From Ancylostoma caninum (Eukaryota > Nematoda > Chromadorea > Rhabditida > Ancylostomatidae), in the NCBI GenBank assembly GCA_037903475.1, contig JBAJFG010000060.1:1-64000 (forward strand): a stretch of DNA of 64,000 bases, written 5' to 3'. Of the stretch, positions 57,501-64,000 are shown piece by piece. Position 1 is the first letter of the stretch; each line of letters begins with the position of its first letter. A model generated the notes under the pieces. That model ran no database searches, was not told the DNA's origin, and saw only the letters and a program-made list of their open reading frames with translations. Position numbers and translations under genes: made by a program.

Positions 57501-58840
57501 ACGTGAAACCAAGCAAATTGTCTAAAAATCATTGCCCATTTGAAGATCTGAATGGAACCTGCTACCTGTTCTTTTTTTGTGCATTCTATCAAAACCCGTA
57601 GATCCCCTGGTGAGAGGTTATCCCGTTTTGAAAGAGTGAATAAATGGGAGAGGCGGATTCCATGTGCCAAAATGCATGGAGGTCTTCTAGCAACTACAGT
57701 CTGCCCTCCCATCCACGGATGGTCATCGGGAACAAGCCTTCTGACGAGCTACTACGAGCTTTCTCCAAATTACGTACCTTCTCAGTTTTGCTTTCTGCTC
57801 ATGGAGAGAATGTGCGGCATTATTTCTTCTCTCTCTCATCGAATCACTTTAAACCGCTCTTGAGTATTTTGAAAAACATCACAACATTCTCGTTATGTGA
57901 CAATCCACATTTGAATTAGTGAATACCAACCGCCACATTTGCCCCTCAACGATAATCCGGCCAAAAAAAAATACACGAACAGAAAAATATTTAATAGAAC
58001 AAGCTCAAGATTGCAAACAAAGTTGCATAAAATACAACTGTCCAAAATTTTCCTGTTAAAGAGATTATGGGTGAGATGTGCAGACTTTCTGCCAAGCTTA
58101 ATCGATGTGGGGACAGGTAGGAATCTTCCTTATATATGCTGTTTTGAGGCGATCCGTTTCAACACTATGTGAGAGAGTGGGTTAATCTGCTCGATAGGGA
58201 ACTGAGAGAGAATAACGCTGCTTTTCAAGAAACCCTTCTGGAGATCCTGGTCATTTTTTGGATTTCTATATTGAAGACTTGCTTCGTCCTTTTGTTTTGG
58301 TCTGATTTTTGTAGGTATTATGGAGCACTTTGCTTGCTTTTCGCTTCAAATTCAGCGGCTGCAGTATGATCGCCCTTATTCTGTGCTTTGTGCTTCATGT
58401 AGTGATTCTTCTTCTAAAATAAATGAGTAAAGGCAATAGAGCCTCTAGCTATCAAATTTGGCATAAAGTACCACCTTAGAACCCAATTGCACACACATTG
58501 GAAACGCTTGGACGACAAAATGATGCGCTGCTGCCGCATTCGGTGTGTAGCGTAAGTAGAGTGGACGTTAATCGTCGTTGCATGCTTGAAAACGAGGCCT
58601 CGCCGCGCCATTTGTGCGGCGCGGCAGACCAGCTGCGCTATCGAGCATGACTGAGATGCTGCTTTGCTTCCTTCTTCCACGACAAGTTCTTTTGAGTCTT
58701 TATATTCAACTAACAGCAATCCCGATGAACTTGTTCTTACCGGGACAGATCTCCCTGCTAATTGGCTGGCCATTGAGGTACCGTGAGAAGCACGCTCCTG
58801 GTGCCACCAGAATCAGAATCATGGCCACGATCGCGAGGCA
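43816..58840 (-). CDS. Four-transmembrane MARVEL-like membrane protein (partial, five exons found)
   Basis: Exons on the minus strand: 58840-58741, 55138-55033, 51864-51763, 44878-44792, 43883-43816. Each is bounded by AG and GT. The last four join in phase without stops. Between the first two the phases disagree (one base left, two needed), so at least one exon between 55.1 and 58.7 kb is missing. The first and last exons are also missing. The protein has four hydrophobic segments: CLAIVAMILILVAP, VALIVITLFLALVTVGISCV, LFASGLALIAFLVCGGVETW and AFYFLAGLLYLIDMGLVFA. A Cys- and Gly-rich loop (VSGCAGLPGC) precedes TM4. This layout fits MARVEL-domain or claudin-like proteins of vesicle and junction membranes. 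Assignment rests on topology, not a recognised signature. Confidence 0.6.
44792..44878 (-). CDS. MARVEL-like gene, loop exon before TM4
   Basis: The acceptor is TGTCTGTAG and the donor is GTACGT. 29 codons in phase 0 on both sides: AVGNGVVSGCAGLPGCQIQF, then VVKGWAVAA. The hydrophobic tail continues directly into TM4 in the next exon. It lies about 115 bp from a TIR element at 44994. Confidence 0.65.
44941..44993. repeat. TA microsatellite
   Basis: About 50 bp of TA repeats at the left edge of the TIR element. Similar tracts lie at about 45900-45963, 46217-46280, 47151-47204, 47481-47502, 48367-48437, 48997-49035, 51151-51211 and 51482-51538. Confidence 0.95.
44994..45896. mobile_element. 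TIR element (CAGGGTGCGTCA ends) with TA duplication
   Basis: The ends are CAGGGTGCGTCATAAATATT then GACGCAC and, inverted, GTGCGTCAATAATTTTGACG then CACCCTG, with TA on both sides. At 903 bp it is non-autonomous. A plus-strand frame (45463-45738) may derive from a decayed Tc1-like transposase, but I recognise no catalytic block. Each terminus itself contains a short GTGCGTCA/TGACGCAC palindrome. Confidence 0.7.
45964..46216. mobile_element. CAGTGGCGGACGCA MITE, copy 2
   Basis: Starts CAGTGGCGGACGCGGG and ends CGCAGA-inverse GGCCTCTG, with TA repeats on both sides. The core is AT-rich (TTTATTATTATT type) between GC-rich ends. It is in the orientation opposite to the 47205 copy. Confidence 0.8.
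46281..47100 (-). mobile_element. Mariner B (GGTAAGAAAGTCTTGAGCC family), right end lost
   Basis: Starts GGATGGTAAGAAAGTCTTGA after TA at 46279-46280. Its sequence parallels copy C (47503-48366) up to GATACCGATCAATAA near 47092 and is then replaced by a MITE piece. The minus frame 46863-46333 encodes the transposase C-terminal half, with RHYEGRPQIA in place of the HDNARPH block (catalytic Asp changed to Tyr) and PYSPDVAPSDYHLF. N-terminal half absent. Inactive. Confidence 0.8.
47101..47150. mobile_element. CAGTGGCGGACGCA MITE, terminal piece (copy 3)
   Basis: Only the right end remains: CTTCCCACGCTCCCCCTCC, then CCCACTTTCTGCGTCGGCCT then CTG, before TA repeats. It abuts truncated mariner B. 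Confidence 0.7.
47205..47480. mobile_element. CAGTGGCGGACGCA MITE, copy 4
   Basis: Full-length copy (~276 bp): CAGTGGCGGACGCAGAAAGT to CTGCGTCCGCCACTG, flanked by TA repeats on both sides. The interior contains AATAAAATTAATAATAATA-type sequence and GTATTGTAAAGTAATTTCGA. It has no coding capacity. Confidence 0.85.
47503..48366 (-). mobile_element. Mariner C, internally deleted, both ends present
   Basis: GGGTGGTAAGAAAGTCTTGA at the left and GACTTTCTTGCCACCCC at the right, flanked by TA. At 864 bp it is shorter than a full mariner. Minus-strand frames 48088-47605 retain NGQDEFFVHLRHGDARPHFA (second catalytic Asp kept) and a frameshifted ILLTLPLLTVTYFIPSRHS, the shifted image of the SPDVAPSDYHLF block. 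Not functional as a gene, but its ends could still be mobilised in trans. Confidence 0.8.
48438..48724. mobile_element. CAGTGGCGGACGCA MITE, copy 5
   Basis: Full-length, in inverted orientation relative to copy 6, from which it is separated by a 12-bp TA spacer. A long G/C homopolymer stretch follows the left end. Confidence 0.85.
48737..48996. mobile_element. CAGTGGCGGACGCA MITE, copy 6
   Basis: A near-identical inverse of copy 5. Together 48438-48996 forms a palindrome of about 560 bp. It ends CTGCGTCCGCCACTG before TA repeats. Confidence 0.85.
49036..50321 (-). mobile_element. Full-length mariner transposon, element E
   Basis: The ends are TGGGTTGTTCGGAAAGTAAT and, inverted, ATTACTTTCCGAACAACCCA, set in TA repeats. 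At 1286 bp it is the expected mariner size, with transposase on the minus strand. It is the best-preserved DNA transposon in the window apart from two frameshifts. Confidence 0.9.
49151..50140 (-). pseudogene. Mariner transposase, two frameshifts at A-runs
   Basis: The likely start is the ATG at 50140 (MECQKEHFRH). In order: first helix-turn-helix with RHILLFYFHSGKRAADAFHD, second with RSGRPVGVDDDQLMALIEAN, linker DELKEIHL-like (VPHELKEIHLTQRVSICDLH), first catalytic block VTGDEKWIVYNN, second FHQDNARPHTS, third HPPYSPDLAPSDYHLF, and a C-terminus ending IMKLPER. This is the D,D34D layout, about 330-345 residues. The frame breaks near 49825 and near 49450, each in a run of seven or more A. All catalytic Asp are present. 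The gene is either recently inactivated or mis-sequenced at homopolymers. Confidence 0.88.
50331..51150 (+). mobile_element. Helitron-like non-autonomous element carrying a minisatellite, copy 2
   Basis: Starts TCATGACTTATAATAAAAGG after A and ends GGCATTAGCCGGACGGGCAG then ACTGG before T, with a partly decayed hairpin before CTGG. The minisatellite (50440-50660) has units GTGATAAGGGTGCGCCGGCG then TCCAAAAGTGGGGAAACGCC. Unit number and order differ from copy 1, while the non-repeat part (50690-51140) aligns with 35165-35630 inverted. Inserted between A and T in a TA microsatellite. Confidence 0.8.
50440..50655. repeat. Minisatellite inside Helitron-like copy 2
   Basis: Three to four units of about 59-60 bp (CCAACGGTGTGATAAGGGTG, CGCCGGCGTCCAAAAGTGGG, GAAACGCCTGGAGTCGGGT). 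It is more homogeneous than the array in copy 1. Confidence 0.85.
51212..51481. mobile_element. CAGTGGCGGACGCA MITE, copy 7
   Basis: Full-length, same orientation as copy 5, TA repeats on both sides, starting directly after the microsatellite that follows the Helitron-like copy. Confidence 0.85.
51763..51864 (-). CDS. MARVEL-like gene, TM3 exon
   Basis: The acceptor is TTTATTTCAG and the donor is GTGGGT. 34 codons, phase 0 to phase 0: QLFASGLALIAFLVCGGVET, then WYATGFDHMSFFIM. One clear hydrophobic segment followed by an aromatic-rich loop. Confidence 0.7.
52069..53341 (+). mobile_element. Tc1-like transposon with perfect 18-bp TIRs
   Basis: CAGGGTGGCTGTTAAGTA at the left is mirrored exactly at the right end (53324-53341). 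At 1273 bp it is the typical size. TA follows the right end. It lies in the intron between the TM2 and TM3 exons of the minus-strand gene. Confidence 0.85.
52365..53261 (+). pseudogene. Tc1-like transposase remnant
   Basis: The third catalytic region is recognisable near 53020-53075 as PDFNPLDYSV, then SFLEAKM, in shifting frames, followed by a C-terminal part (GVNSLRVAFEREWSEID to the stop at 53261). The N-terminal domains are scrambled. Several frameshifts and stops, inactive. Confidence 0.6.
53342..55032. other. Intronic stretch, nothing recognised
   Basis: Remainder of the TM2-TM3 intron. Two overlapping frames at 53945-54357 on the plus strand have no known domain or splice support. Confidence 0.3.
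55033..55138 (-). CDS. MARVEL-like gene, TM2 exon
   Basis: The acceptor is TTTATTGCAG (about 55139-55148) and the donor is GTGAGG at 55032. The first base completes a codon, then VYGQVALIVITLFLALVTVG, then ISCVHLAIGHNLTYT. There is one long hydrophobic helix and a possible N-glycosylation site (NLT). Exits in phase 0, matching the TM3 exon. Confidence 0.75.
55139..56790. other. Intronic stretch, nothing recognised
   Basis: Should contain, somewhere up to 58740, the missing exon that restores phase between the TM1 and TM2 exons. I could not identify it. T-rich at 56660-56760. Confidence 0.3.
56795..57222. mobile_element. Foldback / MITE-like inverted repeat, about 80-bp arms
   Basis: ACCCTCGCTAAATTCTTTAA, then AAAAGGTACACTCGG and GTTGCGTTCTTTTCGT (56816-56873), is mirrored by ACGAAAAGAACGCAAC, CCGAGTGTAC and AAAGAATTTAGCGAGGGTAT (57149-57211). 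The spacer is about 270 bp. Weaker similarity continues outward. Confidence 0.65.
57223..58740. other. Intronic stretch, nothing recognised
   Basis: Several 60-100 codon frames overlap on both strands without recognisable content. Confidence 0.3.
58741..58840 (-). CDS. MARVEL-like gene, TM1 exon
   Basis: The acceptor is CATATCATTCAG and the donor is GTAAGA. Phase 0 in, one base left over. It encodes CLAIVAMILILVAPGACFSR, then YLNGQPISREICP. A single hydrophobic helix is followed by a Cys-containing loop. A preceding first exon with the start codon is expected, but none was identified with confidence. A hydrophobic frame at 60111-59930 ending before GTATGT is one weak candidate. Confidence 0.7.
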
Positions 58841-58969
58841 CTGAATGATATGAAACTTGACAAGACTATTGACGAGATTGCATATTTAGATTTACTGATT
58901 AAATGATTTCATTGGAATCAGCTGAAATATTCGTAGTCATGTATTATGTAATAGTAAGCTGGCATTAGT

Positions 58970-60754
58970 TGCTTTCATTTACTGTTATTCCTATGCTATT
59001 ATTTTCACTATTATTACTACACTGTTCTATTATACTCCTACCTAGTTACATTGAGCACTGCAAACAGATGCAAATAGATCCAGAGAAGTTCTCGTCTTTG
59101 ATTTTTCAAAAATCTATTCATGCTAAGAAGACTCGTAGCCAATTTTTCTTTACAATTACTTTTTTGAAAGACCTCACCAATATAAACAGTCGTATGCAGA
59201 AGGACATGCCGGAGATCGCTCTCGGGGACACCATGTTTAGAAGGCTTCTAAATATTCTGAAATATTCGTACTCTGTATAGACAGGAACTGCAGTAGCGTT
59301 CCAGTTCCTTCAGAAAAGCGAGCGACTCACTGATCCGTCGCCAATCACGACGGACATCTTTATGAGGAATTGGGGGAGTATCAAAGAGGTATGATTCACG
59401 AAATAAAAGTTGTTAATGAAACAAAATAAAGCCAGAAGAACTATGGACATTAATTCAAAAGAAAATTTGGAGTTTAATGAAGGTTACTATTTTTGCCGGG
59501 GTATTGGGCTACAGACACCTGATGAGAAAGCGGGCATGGGCAAGGTGAGGTTGGCACGAGGGTACTCCCTGTGAGCCAATGGATCTATTCGAGTGATGTT
59601 GTTATTGTGGTCAGGCTCAATCGATGGATGAAAAGCACGCGAATCTGGCGTCAGTAGATACGAGGTACGTGCAGGGGAGGCGCGAGTTCGATGATGGTGA
59701 TGACGATGCGGCAAACAGTATTATGTAAAATCGACCGGATATGCGCATTCACGCTTTTTCACACCGGTCCCTCCTCCTCTCCGAGGGAATTCGCCGAATA
59801 AAGCAGTCCCGGCACTGGGGCAAACCAAAAACCACAAATAGTCAGAGAACTATCACTGTGGGGGGGGGGGAGTAATTGAAACATGGGAGGGAAAGTACAA
59901 GTACATTCAATAATTTTGCACATACCGGCATGAGCAAGACAACTGCATTTCGATCCCGATCCAAGAGTTCGAGAGTTTCTCTGAGGGAGTTGTGCAAAAG
60001 AGAAATCCAAAAAAATTTGATGAGAGAACGAGGACGCTCAGAAATGAGTGTGACAACACCCCACAAGGCGTGGATGTATAACACATACGAGACCCACGTT
60101 ACCAATGTCACGTATCTATATCACGAGAATAAGCGGGATCACATTCGTACATGCAACAATAGATCCCACAAATAAAAATGTCCTTTCTTTCTAACTAGAT
60201 TTCACAACCCAATTGATGTGAACTAAGCATGATGAGTCACAGTTTGATCGCCAGCTACCAAATTGTCATTCCGTCCAAATGTCAAGCAACACAAACTTCT
60301 CTGCTGATTCTTTACCGGCAGTTTCCATCTGGACCATCTTGGGTTTTCTAGAGTTCAAGCGGAATCCTCTGAATTGTCCAGGAGCGGACCCAGAATTCGA
60401 AGATTATCCCTTGGTAGCTTCGAAAATGCATCATCTAAGCGAACTTTATCCGTCTACTCTGTAGTAGGATGACTAGGGTTTAGAAGGACTTTTCATTCAT
60501 AAACGAATATTTCAACAGAAACCAGAGTTAACCAGCTAGTTAATACAAACAGAGAGCTCCAAAACAGACAAACTCGTCATTCTGCTCGACATGGAGAACG
60601 TAGGACGTATAAATAGCAATCGCAGCAGTGAGTGTATACAGCTGCCGTTATTCAAATGACAAGTCAACATGCAGCAACTCGCGTAAGCTTCTCCTTGTGT
60701 ACTTTCCTAGTTCCAGTGTCTTGTGGAGTGGGGATTTTTCATAATCTTAACTAA
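58970..60754. other. Unassigned stretch upstream of the MARVEL-like TM1 exon
   Basis: The weak candidate first exon at about 60111-59930 (minus) lies here. Other frames (58969-59280 plus, hydrophobic start) have no support. No promoter can be placed. Confidence 0.3.
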
Positions 60755-61446
60755 TGGGTTAGGGAATAAGTTCGTGCGCTTTTTTTTTCAAGCTGTATTT
60801 TCACGGTGATTTGAACTTTGCTTTACTTGCAGGTATAGTCCTTTTGCAGCTCTGTTTGCTCTTGATTTCAATTGGCTGGGGGTATCAATGACGCACGGAG
60901 AGGAACCTTTACTGCTGAACGACAGCATAGAAGTGATAAACCCACTTCGGACAGGGCAAATTTGGCTCTGAAGTTGCTTTTCTTTCTGCGCCCAGTTTGT
61001 AGGACATAAAAGGGATTATCCGCTAAAGTTGCTTTAGATGTAAGGAATAACAACTACTGATGCTAACAATCAACAATGTATAAGTTTACCTAACGCATAC
61101 CGTGCAAAACCCCAAAATGATCGATAAGGGGTGAACGTCCACATCGAATGTAGGGATCTTTCACTATTACCGACTCTACGGGTTTAGTGCAGTCATACAC
61201 AGCATATTTTGTTCAGTATCGTATTGATTTCATAAAGTTTATCCAAGAGTTGCGGCCGCGGGCTAAAAATTGAGTCCTCTCAAACAAAGCAATTTTCCGT
61301 GGACATGGAACCGACAAGCTGCTCTTATCTCTGACAGCAATAATAAAAGAGGGAAGGATCTATGCAATCCACTCAGTGTGGTTTACAATGTTCGTGGGAA
61401 GTAGTGATTTTTATGCTCATAAAAAAGCGAACGAACTTATTCTCCA
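60755..61446. mobile_element. Short mariner-type TIR element
   Basis: GGGTTAGGGAATAAGTTCGT then GCGCTTTT at the left, and, inverted, AAAAGCGAACGAACTTATTC then TCCAACCC at the right. The interior (~690 bp) has no recognisable transposase. A matching single end lies at 29398-29436. Confidence 0.7.
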
Positions 61447-62200
61447 ACCCAAAACTTCCAAAATAAGATGTGGACCTGTTTCAGAACATAATCCAGAACG
61501 GACTTTAAACAGAAATCCTTGTTGATTTTCACACCTATGTCGACATGGTAATGTAATTCTTGCACTAAAGTCAAGCATAGATCATTGGAAGATCTGAAGA
61601 GAAAAGTGATGTTTGGAAATGTGCTTGCCACCACATGTTAAGTACGCAAGTCATGTTTGATTGACGATTGGCATCGGAGTTAAAACTGACCACAAACGTC
61701 GCTTCATTACTCAAAAACACGCCTAACGTCGATCCTTACGTCTACGAACACCTACAATGGGAGCTGTCCACATCAAGCCCTCATGCAGTTTTGAACTCGC
61801 CAGCGAACACCCAACTGTTGAATGGCATGATGACCGCAATCATCTCAGCGCTTTACTGATTAATTGATCATGAGATAGAGCCGATACAGTGGCTTTCCAC
61901 GCGCTTAATAATCGTAAGCTCATGCACACTGCCGGTAAGCGTCTGGTAGTCCAACTTCTAAGGCCTGTGGCGCACTTCACACCGTGGCTGGTCGAAGCAA
62001 GATTTCATAAGTTCTCATGTCTCACATCATAGAACTTGCATTGAATGGAGTTTTGGCATAGCAGCAGTACAAAAACGATCGAGTCGTGACGATGCTGCCG
62101 CTGCGAGGTAGACGTACGTGCGCGCGCCAATCACTATCAGACGCACGCATCCACACGTTTAGGATTTTCCGTTAAGTTTCCGTGATAATCGGTCAAAGCG
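61447..62200. other. Unassigned stretch
   Basis: No gene, end repeat or RNA feature that I can support. Confidence 0.3.
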
Positions 62201-62209
62201 CCATTTGCT

Positions 62210-62302
62210 CGCTGGATAAAAATATGGCGCAGCTGCTGCGAATAGCCCGAGACCGTAAACGCATGCTGTCTCGGGCAGCAGCCGCGCCATATTTTTATCC
62301 AG
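62210..62302. repeat. Long hairpin (GCTGGATAAAAATATGGCGC arms)
   Basis: CTGGATAAAAATATGGCGC, then GCTGC and CCCGAGAC, pairs with GTCTCGGG, GCAGC and GCGCCATATTTTTATCCAG. There are about 36 paired bases per side with minor bulges, and a loop of under 20 bp. Confidence 0.85.
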
Positions 62303-62445
62303 GGAGCATATTTTATCTATGTTCTATCCATATTTTTATCCAGGGAGCATATTTTATCTATATTTTATCCATATTTTTATCCAGTTAGTCCAATCTGCGT
62401 CTGAGTTGCGTCAGGGGTTCCATCTGCGTCTGAGTTGCGTCAGAA
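62283..62445. repeat. Two consecutive tandem repeats
   Basis: CATATTTTTATCCAGGGAGC, then ATATTTTATCTATGTTCTAT, repeats about 2.5 times with a ~41-bp period (62288-62388). It shares its first part with the hairpin arm. It is followed by two copies of ATCTGCGTCTGAGTTGCGTC then AG (62394 and 62421). Confidence 0.8.
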
Positions 62446-64000
62446 TTGCTAATGGGCCCATCCATTATCATAAGGGCGCAAGCGCGGCGAACTCGCATCT
62501 AACATAAAATGCCCTTCTAATGTTCGAAAATGACCATAAACTAGCGTGAATTCAGAATTCAGAATGGATTGATCTAACAAGGTGCCGCATATTGTAAAAT
62601 ATTGATCGGCAAATAAATCCTAAATTCTAAAGATGATTCTACCAAGGGCTGCTCCAAGTATTTATCAGTTAAAGAGAAAAACGTATCTCACACCTAACTT
62701 CTCTTGAAAACTGCCTTAATTTCTCTTGCAGAACATTTTCCTTGAATTTTTGAATAAAGATCTTGGGGGAGTGATTTTCATGGATCAAGTTAATGTTCTG
62801 TTTGTAGAACAAAAATTTTCTATGATTACTGCCTATTCCTTCTACTCTCTTGTCATAGAGTGGACCGTGCGCATGCGTTTTATGACGTACGTCCTTAGTT
62901 TGAAGCTCAGCTATGTATGAGCAAAGAGAAACTGTTCCATTTACTTTCCAATTTTAGGCTATTCGCCATTTACTAATAATCACCAAGCCTAACGCGTTAT
63001 AGAGATTTCTTAAGCAAGTCATCACGAATATGTTTATTATCTTGCAATGGGTTACAGCTTGAATAGGCATGGAACGACGTCAATTTTACAGTTAGTTTGA
63101 TAGGCCACATTTGAAAACGGACATCATGCTTCTAACATAGAACCAGACCCTCACTGCTCATTTATTTCGTATAGTATTTCTAGTTTTTGACTTGTGGTTT
63201 ACCTTTGCTTTCTTACAATGTCGGTACAAGAGTGTTTTACAGAACAATAGCTTAGTCAGAAGGTCTTCGTCAGTCAAGAATACAGCGCTTTTAACAGCAA
63301 CTGTTGGGCCCTTCAAAAAAAAAAGGCTAAGCTGTTATTATGACCCCGATCCCTGTACCATGGAGAGTGTCGCATTTCATTCCGCCTGATAAGTGAGTCA
63401 CCACCTCTGTCCGTGACACCACCGTTTCGCATAGGATCTGCGTGAGAAAAAGTTGCGCTTTTTAGGAATCTATCAATAGAACCACGACGCCCTTATAACG
63501 GCGGATTTCCGGGGATCGGAGTTTTCCCCATCAGTGAGTGGTATTATTTTCTTGAGACTCGACTAATCTCTCTTATTCAGCGTGCGCCCCTGGATTATAA
63601 TAACCAGCACAACACAACAAATGGTGAAGTGGAGGAAACAAACCAGTTGGCACCGATAAACACTAGTAAACAAGATGATGAATCGTGCGTGCTCTAGAAA
63701 TTCGAATTGTCACACCATCCAGTACGTGTCAACGCTTGGAGATTATTTTTTACGTGAGCAAATACAAAAGTTTTTGAGATGGCAGATGTCATGCTTATGA
63801 GAAGTCTGCATATTCTGGATAAGATAACTTGTGTATATTTTTTATATTTGTGTACGCAAGCGTGTTGTACAGTCATAGATGAAGATTACAAAGAGATAAC
63901 AACGAAGCTCTTTAGATCTTACTAATCAAAAGGTAATTCAAGATGTGTCCCTGACGAAAAGAGGTAGTTGGTAGTTCTTCTTTGGCTTCAAACAGAGCAA
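62446..64000. other. Unassigned right-hand end
   Basis: A plus-strand frame at 62731-62885 follows a CTCTTGCAG acceptor-like sequence and reads NIFLEFLNKDLGGVIFMDQV. It could be an exon, but no family is recognised and no partner exon was found. Otherwise nothing. Confidence 0.25.

Noticed and set aside
58969..59280. 103-codon plus-strand frame with hydrophobic N-terminus
   Set aside because: No recognisable family, AT-rich sequence, no supporting context. Probably chance.
59930..60111. Candidate first exon of the MARVEL-like gene
   Set aside because: It ends before a GTATGT donor in the right phase, but the opposite strand is equally open and the sequence shows no conserved content. Kept only as a weak candidate.

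Overview
The window is nuclear DNA from a nematode, most likely a clade V (strongylid or hookworm-like) parasite. The evidence is spliced genes with short exons and canonical GT/AG borders, introns up to 14 kb, no prokaryotic gene organisation, and a repeat load dominated by mariner/Tc1 elements, MITEs, Penelope-like elements and Helitron-like elements. Species assignment is inference.

I could reconstruct parts of two host genes, which converge on each other. On the plus strand, six exons between 13.5 and 39.3 kb, all in matching phase, encode the catalytic domain of a beta-1,4-galactosyltransferase-family enzyme most like BRE-4 (beta-1,4-N-acetylgalactosaminyltransferase). The cytoplasmic, transmembrane and stem exons upstream of 13.5 kb were not found. 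On the minus strand, five exons between 58.8 and 43.8 kb encode a four-transmembrane protein with MARVEL-like topology. Its first and last exons, and at least one internal exon, are missing from my model.

The rest is mostly mobile DNA. 0-0.5 kb: degenerate minisatellite. 3.4-5.2 kb: LINE fragment split by a mariner. 5.3-9.55 kb: two 5'-truncated Penelope-like elements head to head in a 3.6-kb palindrome, probably inside an old TIR transposon. 10.6-18.2 kb: MITEs, a foldback element and a mariner fragment around exons a and b. 18.7-20 kb: a Tc1-like element. 22.2-26 kb: a 3.8-kb TIR element with a strand-asymmetric purine-rich core. 26.6-27.4 kb: a tRNA-like sequence between inverted minisatellite arrays, and a MITE. 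31.4-33.4 kb: nested inverted repeats. 35.2-38.2 kb: a Helitron-like element and two nested TIR elements. 44.9-51.5 kb: one intron of the minus-strand gene filled with TA-microsatellite-anchored MITEs, mariners and a second Helitron-like copy. 52-53.3 kb: a Tc1-like element. 56.8-62.5 kb: further inverted repeats and a hairpin plus tandem array.

The two genes show no visible functional link. BRE-4-type enzymes act in the Golgi on glycolipid glycans. The MARVEL-like protein is an unassigned membrane protein. Almost all other long open frames appear to be chance frames or transposon fragments.
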